Shown piece after piece: positions 26,628 to 36,160 of a DNA stretch of 64,000 nt; positions within the stretch are counted from its first letter, which is position 1, and every line of letters begins with the position of its first letter. The notes under the pieces are model-generated. The model was not told where the DNA came from and searched no databases. It saw nothing but the letters and a program-made list of their open reading frames with translations. The DNA is from Sulfuritalea sp. (lineage in GTDB: Bacteria > Pseudomonadota > Gammaproteobacteria > Burkholderiales > Rhodocyclaceae): NCBI GenBank assembly GCA_016712985.1, contig JADJQA010000006.1, positions 1 to 64,000 on the forward strand. Direction: 5' to 3'. The position numbers and the translations under genes were made by a program.

Positions 26628-26992
26628 GCTCCCTCGGCGTCGCTGTCAGCCTTCTTGCGCGCGCGTTTGGGCGCCACCTTCCACAGCTCTTCGAGGTTGT
26701 AATAGGCGCGCACCACCGGCTGCATGACATGCACCACGATGTCGCCGAGATCGACCAGCACCCATTCGCCGGCTTCCTCGCCCTCGATGCCGATCACCTG
26801 GCCGCCGGCCTCCTTGACCTTGTCATGGACGTTGCGCGCCAGGGACTTGACGTGGCGATTGGAATCTCCGGTGGCGATGATGATCCGGTCGAACAGGGCG
26901 GAGAGCTTGCTGGTGTTGAGTACCTCGATATCCTTGGCCTTGATGTCCTCGAGGGCGGCGACCGCGATCTTCTGAAGTTTTCTAATGTCCAT
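26624..26992 (-). CDS. rsfS: Ribosomal silencing factor RsfS
   Basis: Binds uL14 and blocks subunit joining under starvation. The protein is 122 residues, starting MDIRKLQKIAVAALEDIKAKD, with IATGDSNRHVKSLARNV and EGEEAGEWVLVDLGDIVVHVM. The C-terminal tail is basic. The start overlaps the 3' end of nadD by eleven bases. Confidence 0.95.
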   Translation of the reverse strand: MDIRKLQKIAVAALEDIKAKDIEVLNTSKLSALFDRIIIATGDSNRHVKSLARNVHDKVKEAGGQVIGIEGEEAGEWVLVDLGDIVVHVMQPVVRAYYNLEELWKVAPKRARKKADSDAEGA

Positions 26993-27659
26993 GCGAGGTC
27001 CGGTAGAGCTGATGTGAATCAATATAGTCGAGAACGGCGTCGGCAACCAGGTAGCGGACGCCGAGGCCGAGCGCCAGGCGCCGGCGGATTGCCGTGGCGG
27101 AGATCTCCAGGGCGGTGATGGCGAAGCAGACGATGCGGCCGGCGGATGCACCGGCCAGGTCGGCGGCGTCACCCTGGCGCGCGGCGAATTCGCGATCGAG
27201 CGCCGTGTTGCCTGCGCCGACTTTCAATTCGTGTCCCGCTCGCGTCGCCACGGCAATATGCGCCAGCCCGAACAGCTCGCGCCAGCGGTGCCAGGCCTCG
27301 AATCGGGCGAAAGCATCGGCGCCCAGCAACAGCACCAGCGGGCGCTGCGCGCCGTGCAGCAGGCGCTGGCGTTCCAGCGTTTCGACGGTGTAGCTCGGCC
27401 GGCCGGCCGGGTCGAGCACTTCCGCGGCATCGACGCTGAAGCCCGGAAGATCGGCGAGGGCCCGCTCGACCATCGCCAGGCGATGCACGGCCGCGCACTG
27501 TGGCGCATCGCGCAGGGCCGGCCGGCCGGCCGGGATGAAACACACTTCAGCCAGGCCCAGCGCCTCGCGCGCCTCGATGGCCAGTCGCAGGTGCGCGACA
27601 TGCAGCGGATCGAAGGTGCCGCCGAAGAGGCCGAGAACTCCCCCGCGTTCTTCATGCAT
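26982..27659 (-). CDS. nadD: Nicotinate-nucleotide adenylyltransferase
   Basis: Forms nicotinate adenine dinucleotide in NAD synthesis. The 225-residue product has the nucleotidyltransferase motif LFGGTFDPLHVAHLRLA and the second motif EISATAIRRRLALG, with the usual DYIDSHQLYR ending. It precedes rsfS as in most proteobacteria. Confidence 0.96.
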   Translation of the reverse strand: MHEERGGVLGLFGGTFDPLHVAHLRLAIEAREALGLAEVCFIPAGRPALRDAPQCAAVHRLAMVERALADLPGFSVDAAEVLDPAGRPSYTVETLERQRLLHGAQRPLVLLLGADAFARFEAWHRWRELFGLAHIAVATRAGHELKVGAGNTALDREFAARQGDAADLAGASAGRIVCFAITALEISATAIRRRLALGLGVRYLVADAVLDYIDSHQLYRTSHGH

Positions 27660-28410
27660 CGGGCTGTGCCGGCGCCTCGAACACGTCGCGGTAGGACAGA
27701 TACACGCTGGCCGCCATCGTCGGCGCCAGCACGAAGATCAGCAGCATGCGCAGCGCAACGGAGAGAATGGCGACCAGCGTCGGCGAAATCAGGCCGGCGA
27801 CGACAAGGATCAGGCCGGGCAGTACGCCGCCCGCCAGCACCAGCGCCAGGCCGTACATCGTGAATGCACGCCAGTTGCGCCAACACGCGACAAAGCTGAA
27901 GAACAGCGATTTGCCGGCGCCGACGCCATTCCAGACCGCCAGCAGCGGCGCGAACCAGAAGGCCATCAGCAGCGGCGAGGCCAGCAGCAGAATCAGCGCA
28001 AGATCGCCGGCGAGCGCCATCGCCTCGGCCTCATCGAGCCCGTCGCCGATATCGATCGGCTCGCCCAGCGCGAAGCCGCCCAGCACCAGCAGGCTGGAGC
28101 CGACCAGGTGCAGGCCGCCAAGACGAATCAAGCCGACCTGCTGGGCGCTGATACCGGCGATCAGGGTTTCGCTGGAAAACCGCTGGCCGCGCTCAATCGC
28201 GCGGAAGCCGTTGGCCAGCATGACCGTCAGGGTCGGCAGCAACAGCGGCAGCAGGAAGGGGCCAAGCTTCGGGATCAGGTTGACCACGATCACGATCAGC
28301 AGGTAGGCAAAGGTTACCGCGGTTGCCAGCGGCGGATGGCGGCGGAACAAGGCAAAGCCGGCCAGCAGCCAGAGAACTCCGTGGCGGGCAGGCAGCCGGC
28401 GCGCGTCCAT
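27652..28410 (-). CDS. BPSS1780-family membrane protein
   Basis: A 252-residue integral membrane protein with about six spans (for example TFAYLLIVIVVNLIPKLGPF and LLASPLLMAFWFAPLLAVW). The WFAPLLAVWNGVGAGKSLFFS region is typical of the BPSS1780 family found in betaproteobacteria next to nadD and ttcA. No function is known. It overlaps ttcA by one base and nadD by eight. Confidence 0.8.
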   Translation of the reverse strand: MDARRLPARHGVLWLLAGFALFRRHPPLATAVTFAYLLIVIVVNLIPKLGPFLLPLLLPTLTVMLANGFRAIERGQRFSSETLIAGISAQQVGLIRLGGLHLVGSSLLVLGGFALGEPIDIGDGLDEAEAMALAGDLALILLLASPLLMAFWFAPLLAVWNGVGAGKSLFFSFVACWRNWRAFTMYGLALVLAGGVLPGLILVVAGLISPTLVAILSVALRMLLIFVLAPTMAASVYLSYRDVFEAPAQPDA

Positions 28411-29338
28411 CAGTCCTCCTCCCCTTCAAAACGGACGGCTTGCGACGATCCCGTGGGCAGGACAGGCGCATCGAAGGCAATGTCGCCGTCCGCGTCCGGG
28501 ATTCCGCCTGCCTTCAATCCGGCAAAGTCGAACAGCCGCGCATCCAGCAGATGCGATGGCACCACGTTGCCCAGGCTGCGGAACATGTTCTCGATGCGCC
28601 CAGGGAAGCGCTTGTCCCAGTCCCGCAACATCTGCTTGATCTGCTGGCGCTGCAAGTTCGGCTGCGAACCGCACAGGTTGCAGGGAATGATCGGAAAGGC
28701 GCGCACCTCCGCCCAGGCTTCGAGGTCGCGCTCGCGGCAATAGGCCAGCGGGCGGATCACGACGTTGCGGCCGTCATCGGAGACCAGTTTGGGCGACATG
28801 GATTTCAGCTTGCCGCCAAAGAACATGTTGAGGAACAGCGTTTCCAGCATGTCGTCGCGATGATGGCCGAGCGCGATCCGGGTCGCTCCCAGTTCGCCGG
28901 CGACGCGATACAACACCCGCGGCGCAGGCGCGAACACAGCGAACAGGTGGTCTTGCCCTCGGGTATCTTTTCCTTGACGATGGAATAGGTGTCCTCGTTT
29001 TCGATGTGGAAAGGCACGCCGATCCCGCGCAGGTAATTCGGTAGCACGTCCGCGGGGAAGCCCGGTTGCTTCTGGTCCAGATTGACTGCGACGATGTCGA
29101 AGTCGATCGGCGCGTGCTGGCGCAGGAACAGCAGGATGTCCAGCAGGGCGAAGGAATCCTTGCCGCCGGAAAGGCAGACCATGACCTTGTCGCCCGCCTC
29201 GATCATGTTGAAGTCGGCGATCGCCTTGCCCACCTCGCGGCGCAGGTGTTTGGCCAGCTTGTTGGCCTCGAACGCGACTTTCTGCGCCTGGCGGGCGGTC
29301 GGCGCCGCGTTCGGGTTGGTGGTCAGTGGTGCGTTCAT
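28410..29338 (-). CDS. ttcA: tRNA 2-thiocytidine synthetase TtcA (one frameshift)
   Basis: ATP- and Fe-S-dependent enzyme that thiolates C32 of tRNA. The N-terminal part contains the PP-loop MVCLSGGKDSFALLDILL and the first cysteine pair in CSLCSRLRRG. A missing base near 28917 shifts the frame; the rest (VLYRVAGELGATRIALGHHRDD, then IPCNLCGSQ, ending AVRFEGEED) is in the second frame. The corrected protein is about 309 residues, normal for TtcA. The lesion is probably a sequencing error. Confidence 0.94.
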
Positions 29339-29349
29339 GCTGCCTCTGC

Positions 29350-29450
29350 CGGGCCGCCCCAAGGAGGCAGCCAGTCAACATCCGGAAGCCGCAACTGCGG
29401 CTGAACCGTAGTCACCCCCTTTCGCGGAAAGGGGGCTGGGGGGATAGTGC
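29350..29450 (+). repeat. G-tract palindromic intergenic repeat, copy 5
   Basis: Shows cgggccgccccaagg, a ccgcaactgcgg hairpin, and tcaccccctttcgcggaaag followed by ggggctggggggatag. It is inverted relative to the neighbouring genes, as is the copy near 8.5 kb. Confidence 0.65.
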
Positions 29451-30215
29451 TCATAAGTGTGCAGTGCGTCCGCCGTCGACGTTGATCACCTGTCCGGTGA
29501 CATAGGGGGCATCGAAGACGAGAAATTTCACGGTGTGCGCAATGTCGGCGGGCGAGCCGACGCGCTTCAACAGCGTGTGCGCAATGATAGCCGTGCGCTC
29601 GGCGGGCGGAAAGTCATTCTTGCCCTGGGGCCATTCGATGGCGCCGGGCGCCACCGCATTGACCCGCACCCGCGGCCCGAGTTCGAGCGCCAGCGCACGG
29701 GTCAGCCCGAGCAGGCCGGCCTTCGCCGCGCAGTAGAGCGGATAACCCTTCAACGGACGCTCGGCATGGATGTCGGTGATGTTGACGATACAGCCGCCGC
29801 TAGCTTCCAGATGCGGCGCCGCGGCCTGCGCCAGGAACAGCGGCGCCTTGAGGTTGGAGCCGATCAGGTCATCCCATGCCGCCGTGTCCACGGCGCCGAC
29901 TTTGGTCGCGAAGAACGAGGAGGCATTGTTCACCAGCGCATCGAGCCGGCCAAAACGATCCACGACGGATTCCACCAGCACGGGCAGTACCGCCGTATCC
30001 AGAAGGTCGGCGGCGAAAACCGCGGCGGATTCGCCGGCCCGATCCGACCGTGCCGCATTCAGCTCGGCGGCCAGCGCCGCCGCGGCAGTGGCCGACGAGC
30101 GATAGTGAATCGCCACGCGGGCGCCCGCCGCATGCAGTGCGCGCGCGATCTCGGCGCCGACGCGACGGGCAGCGCCGGTAACCAGAACAACCGGGGGATT
30201 CGTGGCAAGGCTCAT
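29451..30215 (-). CDS. FolM/PTR1-like short-chain dehydrogenase (pteridine reductase)
   Basis: A 254-residue SDR protein. The cofactor motif is TGAARRVGAEIARALH, the Arg-containing variant of dihydromonapterin/pteridine reductases (NADPH-using), followed by NNASSFF and the catalytic YCAAKAG. The C terminus (PYVTGQVINVDGGRTAHL) is classical. Pteridine reduction is inferred from the TGxxRRxG signature. Its start overlaps the tcdA stop by four bases. Confidence 0.85.
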   Translation of the reverse strand: MSLATNPPVVLVTGAARRVGAEIARALHAAGARVAIHYRSSATAAAALAAELNAARSDRAGESAAVFAADLLDTAVLPVLVESVVDRFGRLDALVNNASSFFATKVGAVDTAAWDDLIGSNLKAPLFLAQAAAPHLEASGGCIVNITDIHAERPLKGYPLYCAAKAGLLGLTRALALELGPRVRVNAVAPGAIEWPQGKNDFPPAERTAIIAHTLLKRVGSPADIAHTVKFLVFDAPYVTGQVINVDGGRTAHL

Positions 30216-31027
30216 GCTGGAAGTATAGCGGCGAGAACCCGCGCCGCCGCGGCGAAGCCAAAACTTGCCGTGACCGCCACCGAAGAGCCGTAGCCCGCGC
30301 AGTTGAGGCCCGCTGCCGCATCGAACCCCTCGTCCGCAGCGGCGCCGACAAGGGCACAGGAGTCGTTCGCAGTGGTGTCCCGCGGGACGACGGCAGCCGG
30401 TCGGCGAATCTGCTCCGGCGAAAACACGCACTCGACGCCGAACTTCTTCTTCGGCTCGCGCGTGAAGCCGTAATCCTTGCGCAGTCGCGCGCGGACTTTC
30501 GAGGCCAGCGCGTCCTGCGTGGTGCGCGACAGGTCCAGGACTTCGATTCGCGTCGGGTCGGTGCGCCCGCCGGCGCCGCCGGTCGTCACGACGCAGATGC
30601 CGGCACGGCGGCAATGGGCGATCAGCGCCGCCTTGGCGCGCACCTGGTCGATGGCGTCGATCACCGCGTCGCAGGGCGGAATCAGCGCTGCCACATTGGC
30701 TTCGTCGATGAACTCTTCCACGGCGTGCACCACGCAGGCCGGATTGATCGCCGCGATGCGTTCCCGCATGGCGGCCACCTTGGCCGCGCCGAAGCTCGAT
30801 TCGAGCGCATGAACCTGCCGATTCACGTTGGATTCGGCGACATGATCCAGATCGATCAGCGTCAGCCGCCCGACGCCGGAGCGCGCCAGCGCCTCCGCCG
30901 CCCACGAACCGACGCCGCCGATGCCCACCACCACCACATGCGCCGCCGCGGCGCGCGCCAGCGCGCCGGCGCCATACAGGCGCTCGATGCCGCCGAAACG
31001 GCGCGCGTAATCAGTGGCGGAAGTCAT
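30212..31027 (-). CDS. tcdA: tRNA threonylcarbamoyladenosine dehydratase
   Basis: E1-like enzyme that cyclises t6A to ct6A in ANN-decoding tRNAs. The 271-residue product has the ATP-binding motif VVGIGGVGSWAAEALARSG, LIDLDHVAESNVNRQ, and the family motif FTREPKKKFGVECVFSPEQ. The canonical catalytic Cys position falls in the NDSCALVGA stretch. It diverges from the receiver gene across 291 bp. Confidence 0.92.
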   Translation of the reverse strand: MTSATDYARRFGGIERLYGAGALARAAAAHVVVVGIGGVGSWAAEALARSGVGRLTLIDLDHVAESNVNRQVHALESSFGAAKVAAMRERIAAINPACVVHAVEEFIDEANVAALIPPCDAVIDAIDQVRAKAALIAHCRRAGICVVTTGGAGGRTDPTRIEVLDLSRTTQDALASKVRARLRKDYGFTREPKKKFGVECVFSPEQIRRPAAVVPRDTTANDSCALVGAAADEGFDAAAGLNCAGYGSSVAVTASFGFAAAARVLAAILPA

Positions 31028-31318
31028 GCCGGAATTCTATCCGGCGCCGGGCGGGGTAGCTCGATTGGCGAAGAACCGAAATGCCAGAAGCTGCGAAACA
31101 TCGTGGCTTGGCACAAGTTGTCGGCTGCTCCGCTGCACCCGTTTGAATTTGGTTTGTCCACGATTCCGGGAGAAGAGGTAAAGTGAGCGCTCAAAACAAG
31201 AACAAGAGGACCCCGCGAGGAAGTTCGGCGACACTGCCGAGCCCGCCATCGAGCGTATTGGCGGCTTGCCATGCTTGCCTCTGGCGGGGCCGGAATAGTC
31301 CGAGACTGGAGGAGCGGC
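31028..31318. promoter_or_regulatory. Intergenic region between tcdA and the receiver gene
   Basis: Divergent spacing implies promoters for both genes. A GTG frame at 31183 with a good agaagaggt site opens MSAQNKNKRTPRG but shows no family and runs out of frame into the next gene. No clear promoter boxes or terminator were found. Confidence 0.3.
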
Positions 31319-31690
31319 ATGACCAAGAAGATTCTGATCGCGGATGACGAGCCGAATATCGTCATTTCCCTTGAGTTCCTGCTGCGGCGCGAGGGTTACG
31401 AGGTGGTGGTCGCGCAGGACGGCCTCGAGGCGCTGGCCCAGGTGCGCGCCGAGCGCCCCGACATGGCGATTCTCGATGTGATGATGCCGCATCGCAACGG
31501 CTTCGAGGTCTGCCAGGATTTGCGCCAGGACCCCGAGTTCAAGGACTTGCGGATCATGATGCTCACCGCCAAGGGACGCGATACCGAGGTCTCCAAGGGA
31601 ATGGCGCTGGGCGCCGACATCTACATGACAAAGCCGTTTTCGACCAAGGAGCTCATCGCCAAGGTCAAGGCGCTGATCGAGCGGGAATGA
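31319..31690 (+). CDS. Single-domain response regulator (CheY-like)
   Basis: A 123-residue receiver without output domain. It shows the acidic pair ADDEPN, phosphoacceptor Asp in MAILDVMMPHRNG, Thr in MMLTAKGR and Lys in MTKPFSTKEL. The ATG has a ggaggag ribosome binding site. It leads a set with a membrane sensor-exonuclease and a CBS-DUF294 protein, so it likely relays a signal by protein contact within this module. Confidence 0.9.
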   Translation: MTKKILIADDEPNIVISLEFLLRREGYEVVVAQDGLEALAQVRAERPDMAILDVMMPHRNGFEVCQDLRQDPEFKDLRIMMLTAKGRDTEVSKGMALGADIYMTKPFSTKELIAKVKALIERE

Positions 31691-31735
31691 GCGCGTCGCG
31701 CTCCACTGGTTGACAGCCTCCGGGTCGATGGCTTC

Positions 31736-33902
31736 GTGAGCTCGCAGGCCAAACTGATCGCCGCGGTCGCGCTCGCCTGCGCCTTCCTGCTGGCCGTCCT
31801 GCTGGTGGCGGGGATCGTCTTGGGCTCGGGGCTTGAGGGACAGGAACAGGATCTGTTCGCGGCGCTGCTCGAACGCCGACTTGGCGCGATGGTAATGATT
31901 GCCTTGTTCGCCTGCGTGTTTCTGTTCCTGATGCTGCGCGCGACGCACGAGTTTCTGGTCCTGCCGCCGGCACGGGCAGCCGAGGAAGCGAGCGCAATGC
32001 TCGAAGAACCCGCGACGCGCCTGACCGCGCAGGGCAGCAGCGAGTTGCAGGCCCTGCTGGTCGCCGTCAATCGCGTGGCCGAGCAGCGTCAGGCGCGGGA
32101 TCGGGATATCGAAGGCGCGAATCCGCACCGCCAACGCGACGGCCGAGGCCGAGCGTAACCGTTTCGCGGTGCTGATGTCGGAACTGGCGCAGGGCGTCAT
32201 CGTCTGCAATCCGGATGGGCGCGTGCTGCTCTACAACCGTCGCGCCCGCGCCCTGTTTGCCGGTTCGACCGGTCATGACATGGCGGCACTGGGGCTGGGA
32301 CGTTCGATCTATGGCCTGATCGACCGGCACCTGATTGCCTATGCCCTCGAACACATCAATGTCCGGCGGCAAACCGACCGTCACTTCGTCGCGGTCGCCG
32401 CGGACGGCCGCCTGTTGCGCGTCGTCGTTGCGCCGATACCGCAGGCGGGAGCCGCGGCCGGGGACGACGCCGATGCGCAGACCGAAGCGGCAAGCGGGTT
32501 CTCCGGCTACATGACGATGATCGAGGACATGACCGCGACATTCGACAGCGAGTCGACGCGCGACCGCCTGCTGCAGGATCTCACCGAGAGCAGCCGCGGT
32601 CCGGTGGCCAGCCTGCGCGCCGCCGCGGAGACACTGCACGACTACACCGACATGAGCGCCGAGGAGAATCGGCGCTTCCTTGCGGTGGTCCGTGATGAAG
32701 CCGAAGGCCTCGCCGCGCGGGTCGAAGCGGCGGCGCGCCAGTATGCATCGGTGCTCAAGGCGCGCTGGCCCCTGGAGGAAATGCTCGGCGTCGATCTGCT
32801 GACGGCGGCCCGGCGCCGGATTGCCGACCGTTGCGCCCTGCAGGTCAGTTTCGAGGAAGCCGACCCCGAGGTATGGATCAAGGTCGACGGCTTTTCCCTG
32901 CTGCAGGCGATGACCTATCTTGCCGCCCGCATGCAAGCGGAGTACGGGATCAAGGATCTGCGGCTGCGGCTGGGTCGGGAGGGCGAGATGGCGCACATCG
33001 ACCTGATCTGGTCGGGTGTGTTCATGAGCACCGAGACCGTGATGCTGTGGGAACTTGATCCGATGAACGTGGCGGGCGAATCATCGCCGCTGACGGTGCG
33101 CGATGTCGTCGAGCGCACCGGCGGCGAGATATGGTTCCAGCGCAATCGCGCCACGCGCCGCGCTTTCTTCCGCTTCCTGCTGCCGGCCTTCAAGGGGCTG
33201 GCGGCGGTTTCGACGGAGGCCGCGGCGGCGCTGGTCGACAGCCGTCCCGAGTTCTACGACTTTGACCTGTTCAAGCATGAGGAGACCAGCCTGGCGCTCG
33301 ACGACCGGCTGCTGGCGCAGCTCAGCTACACCGTGTTCGATACCGAAACCACCGGCCTCGAACCCTCGGCGGGCGACGAGATCATCCAGATCGGCGCGGT
33401 GCGCATCGTCAATCGGCGCCTGCTGCGGCACGAAGCATTCGAACAACTCGTCGATCCGCGGCGCACCCTGCCGAAGCAGTCGATGAAAATCCACCACATC
33501 AGCGCCGAAATGCTGGTCGGGCAGCCGCCGATCGAGAGCGTCCTGCCGATGTTCCGAGCCTTCGTCGGTGACAGCGTACTGGTGGCGCACAACGCAGCCT
33601 TCGACATGCGCTTTCTTGAACTGAAACAGGCCGCCGCCGGCGTTCGTTTCGATCGGCCGGTGCTCGATACCTTCCTGCTCTCCGCCGTGGTGTTTCCGAA
33701 TCAGGAGTCGCACCGCCTGGAGGCGATCGCCGAGCGCCTGGGGGTTTCGGTGCTCGGGCGCCACACGGCGATGGGCGACGCCATCGTCACGGCCGAAGTC
33801 TTCCTCAAGATGCTGCCACTGCTCGCCGACAAGGGCATCCGCACCCTGGGCCAGGCCCGCGAGGCCAGCGAGAAAACCTACCATGCTCGCATCCACTATT
33901 GA
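31736..33902 (+). CDS. Membrane PAS/degenerate kinase-DnaQ exonuclease fusion (one frameshift)
   Basis: Starts at GTG (MSSQAKLIAAV). Order: two membrane spans (to about residue 70), a HAMP/linker helix, one extra base near 32114 that shifts the frame, then a PAS domain (LMSELAQGVIVCNPDGRVLLYNRRAR), a HisKA-like helix pair in which the phospho-His box reads DLTESSRGPVASLRAAAE without histidine, a weak ATPase-like region, and a complete DEDDh exonuclease: VFDTETTGLEP, VLVAHNAAFDMRFLE, GRHTAMGDAIVTAEV. So the kinase half looks dead but the nuclease half intact. About 722 residues when joined. The next gene (CBS-DUF294) starts inside its 3' end. Confidence 0.85.
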
Positions 33903-35346
33903 GGCGGGCGCCTTCGACGCGGTGTCGATCAACCTCAACACGACGCTGCGCAACCTGCCGCTGGCGCCGCCCGTGGTAGTCGATCCGGCGACATCGGTGC
34001 GCGACGCCCTGCGCACCATCGACGCGCGGGGTGCCGAGGCCGCGGTGATTGTCGATACGGGGCGTTCTGTGCCGCTGGGCATCGTCACCTTGCGCGATGC
34101 GCTGCGTTGCATTGTCGATGACGACTGCGATCTCGCCGGGCCGGTGGCCGGCATCATGACCGGCGGGCTGGCCAGCCTGTCGGCGGAAGCGACGGTGCAC
34201 CAGGCGACCGTGCTGATGTTCCGCCGCGGCATGCGTCACCTGATCCTCACCGGGGCCGACGGGCATCTGTTCAACGTGATCTCCCAGGGCGATCTGTATG
34301 GCATGCAGGCGGCGGATTCCGCGAGTCTGGCCAGCGCCATTCTGGCGACCCGCAGTATCGAGGCGCTGGCGGCGCAGACCGCGGAGGTGCGCCGCTTCGC
34401 CGCGCGTCGCCTGGCCGAGGGCAGCGGCGCCGAGGCTCTCTGCGGATGGATTTCGGCGCTCAACGATCTGATCGCGCTGCAGGCGATCGATCTGGTGGAA
34501 GGCCAGTTTGAACTTCCCTATGTACCCTGGTGCTGGCTGGTTTTCGGATCGGAAGGCCGGCTGGAACAGACCCTGGTCACCGACCAGGATAATGGCATCG
34601 TCTTTGCGGCGGCATCGGCGACGGAGGCCGCCGATCTGCGGCAACGGTTCCTGCCCTTCGCCCAGGCCGTCAACCTGGCGCTGGATGCCTGCGGATTCCC
34701 CCTGTGCACGGGACAGATCATGGCCGGCAACCCGACCTGGTGTCTTTCCCTCGACGAGTGGAAGCAGCGTTTTGGCGGCTGGATGTCGGTGCCCGAGCCG
34801 GAGGCCTTGCTCAACGCCTGCATCTTCTTCGACTTCAGACCGCTTTATGGCCGAGACGACCTGGTGACGGAACTGCAACACTGGCTGCTGCAACGTAGCA
34901 AGGGAAACACCGCGTTTGCGCGGGCAATGGCCGGCAATGCGCTGCTGCAGGAGCCTCCACTCTCCTGGTGGCGTGACTTCCGCCTGGGCGGCAACCGGGA
35001 CTATCCGCATACCCTGGACCTGAAGGGCCAGGGGATCCGCCTGTTTGTCGATGTGTTGCGGATACTTGCGCTGGCCCACGGCGTCGAACACACCAACACC
35101 ATCGAGCGGCTGCGCGGCGTGCGCGCGGCGCTGCGCATGCCGCTCGAAGAGGCGGCGGCGATCGCCGCCGCTTTCTACCAGATACAGCGCCTGCGCCTGC
35201 AGAATCAAGTATCGGGCGAATTCCCCGAAGCCACCAACCGGCTCAATCCGGATCGCCTGCACGAGCTGGACCGGCAGATCCTCAAGGAAGCCTTTCGCCA
35301 GGCAAGAATCCTGCAGCGGCGGCTGCGGCTGGATTACCTGGCGTAG
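33883..35346 (+). CDS. CBS-pair/DUF294 nucleotidyltransferase-like signalling protein
   Basis: A 487-residue cytoplasmic protein. Residues 25-150 form two CBS domains, which usually bind adenine nucleotides; residues ~180-320 are the DUF294 domain with a GlnD-like nucleotidyltransferase core (WLVFGSEGRLEQTLVTDQDNG, Gly-Ser plus DxD metal site); the last ~140 residues are DUF294_C. It overlaps the end of the exonuclease fusion by 20 bases. The family is recurrently found near Na+/acetate-type symporters. Substrate unknown. It lacks the cNMP domain present in its paralogue at 38-40 kb. Confidence 0.88.
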   Translation: MLASTIEAGAFDAVSINLNTTLRNLPLAPPVVVDPATSVRDALRTIDARGAEAAVIVDTGRSVPLGIVTLRDALRCIVDDDCDLAGPVAGIMTGGLASLSAEATVHQATVLMFRRGMRHLILTGADGHLFNVISQGDLYGMQAADSASLASAILATRSIEALAAQTAEVRRFAARRLAEGSGAEALCGWISALNDLIALQAIDLVEGQFELPYVPWCWLVFGSEGRLEQTLVTDQDNGIVFAAASATEAADLRQRFLPFAQAVNLALDACGFPLCTGQIMAGNPTWCLSLDEWKQRFGGWMSVPEPEALLNACIFFDFRPLYGRDDLVTELQHWLLQRSKGNTAFARAMAGNALLQEPPLSWWRDFRLGGNRDYPHTLDLKGQGIRLFVDVLRILALAHGVEHTNTIERLRGVRAALRMPLEEAAAIAAAFYQIQRLRLQNQVSGEFPEATNRLNPDRLHELDRQILKEAFRQARILQRRLRLDYLA

Positions 35347-35632
35347 CCCAGCCAAGAATCTCATTCTTGAAGGCGTCCGCTTGGGAGAGCATGCCGTTTG
35401 AAATTCGCTCCCACGGAATCCTGGGAAAGTCCGATGCGAGGCGCTTTTCCACCGCTGCGAGCGATCCGGTAATCTCGCGAGACGGGCCGATGGGAAGAGA
35501 CAGCGAAAGCGAGCGCCGCCGCGGGGAATGCAGCCAGGTTTCCTCATAGGTCAGGCGATGACCACCAGCGCGTGTCCGCGACCACACCCCAACCAGTTCG
35601 CCGTTCATCCAGACGTTGAGCGCGGTGCTCAC
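35282..35632 (-). pseudogene. HipA with internal deletion
   Basis: The reading frame starts GTG (VSTALNVWMNGELVGVW), overlapping the hipB stop as GTGA. About 55 residues match the HipA N-terminal domain (to SLSLSLPIGPSRE), then the frame jumps to a HipA-type C terminus (DFPRIPWERISNGMLSQADAF), so the central ~300-residue Ser/Thr-kinase core is missing. It then reads through antisense to the end of the DUF294 gene. A kinase-dead remnant is certain if the sequence is right; whether the short protein is made is unknown. Confidence 0.75.
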
Positions 35633-35898
35633 CAAGAGCCTTTCGGCGTGGTGTCCGGCTTTGAAGCGTCGTCAGGCCGCGAATCACGCAGCACGACGTG
35701 TGCGTCCAAGGCGGTGAGCAGCTTGAACAGTTGCGCCACACTCACAACCGAGGGGTCCCGCTCGATTTCAGCAATGCGAACCTGTCCAAGGCCCAGCAAC
35801 TTGCCAAGCTGCGTCTGGGTCAGGCCCTTGGTCTTGCGCAACGCGCGCAGTTGTTGCCGGATCTGGTCTGGGAAACGAATCGGGTAGTCCATCGACAC
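35629..35898 (-). CDS. hipB: HipB-type antitoxin / Xre-family regulator
   Basis: An 89-residue DNA-binding protein with a clear Cro/Xre helix-turn-helix (LRKTKGLTQTQLGKLLGLGQ, VRIAEIERDPSVVSVAQL) and the HipB ending LDAHVVLRDSRPDD. It is intact although its HipA partner is deleted, so it may persist as a free repressor. A cluster of half-sites upstream is its probable operator. Confidence 0.88.
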   Translation of the reverse strand: MSMDYPIRFPDQIRQQLRALRKTKGLTQTQLGKLLGLGQVRIAEIERDPSVVSVAQLFKLLTALDAHVVLRDSRPDDASKPDTTPKGSW

Positions 35899-35913
35899 AT
35901 GCTATCTGCCCTA

Positions 35914-35958
35914 AGCGATATTGTGAATATATCGCTTTATAGCGATGTTAGTATCGCT
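35914..35958. promoter_or_regulatory. Four-half-site operator upstream of hipB
   Basis: Half-sites alternate AGCGAT (35914), ATCGCT (35931), AGCGAT (35941), ATCGCT (35953), giving nested palindromes: AGCGATA-N9-TATCGCT and ATCGCT-TTAT-AGCGAT. The A+T-rich block stands out from its GC-rich neighbours. Position directly upstream of an Xre/HipB gene suggests autoregulation. Confidence 0.7.
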
Positions 35959-35959
35959 C

Positions 35960-36160
35960 AAAAGCTCTATCTTTATAACATCGTCATTAGGCGATACCCG
36001 CAGCACGCCATGGCAGAACACTACACGCGGGACCGGATCCGGGAGGCCATCGCGCCGCTGCGGCCAATCCGGTTGCCGGGGCCTGTCTGCACATGCCTGG
36101 TTTGCCGTCTCCAGCGTCTCGGGCTATCATCCAAGCTGATTGATTTGGGCGGGGAAATCA
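35960..36160. other. Unassigned stretch in the toxin-antitoxin island
   Basis: A plus-strand frame from 36010 (MAEHYTRDRIREAIAPLRP) is open for ~85 codons but overlaps the small minus-strand gene and matches no family I recognise. It may be debris of a lost mobile gene. Confidence 0.25.

Noticed and set aside
31183..31351. GTG-started frame (MSAQNKNKRTPRG...) with a good ribosome binding site before the receiver gene
   Set aside because: The frame is low in protein-like character, has no recognisable family and overlaps the receiver gene in another frame, so it is treated as chance.
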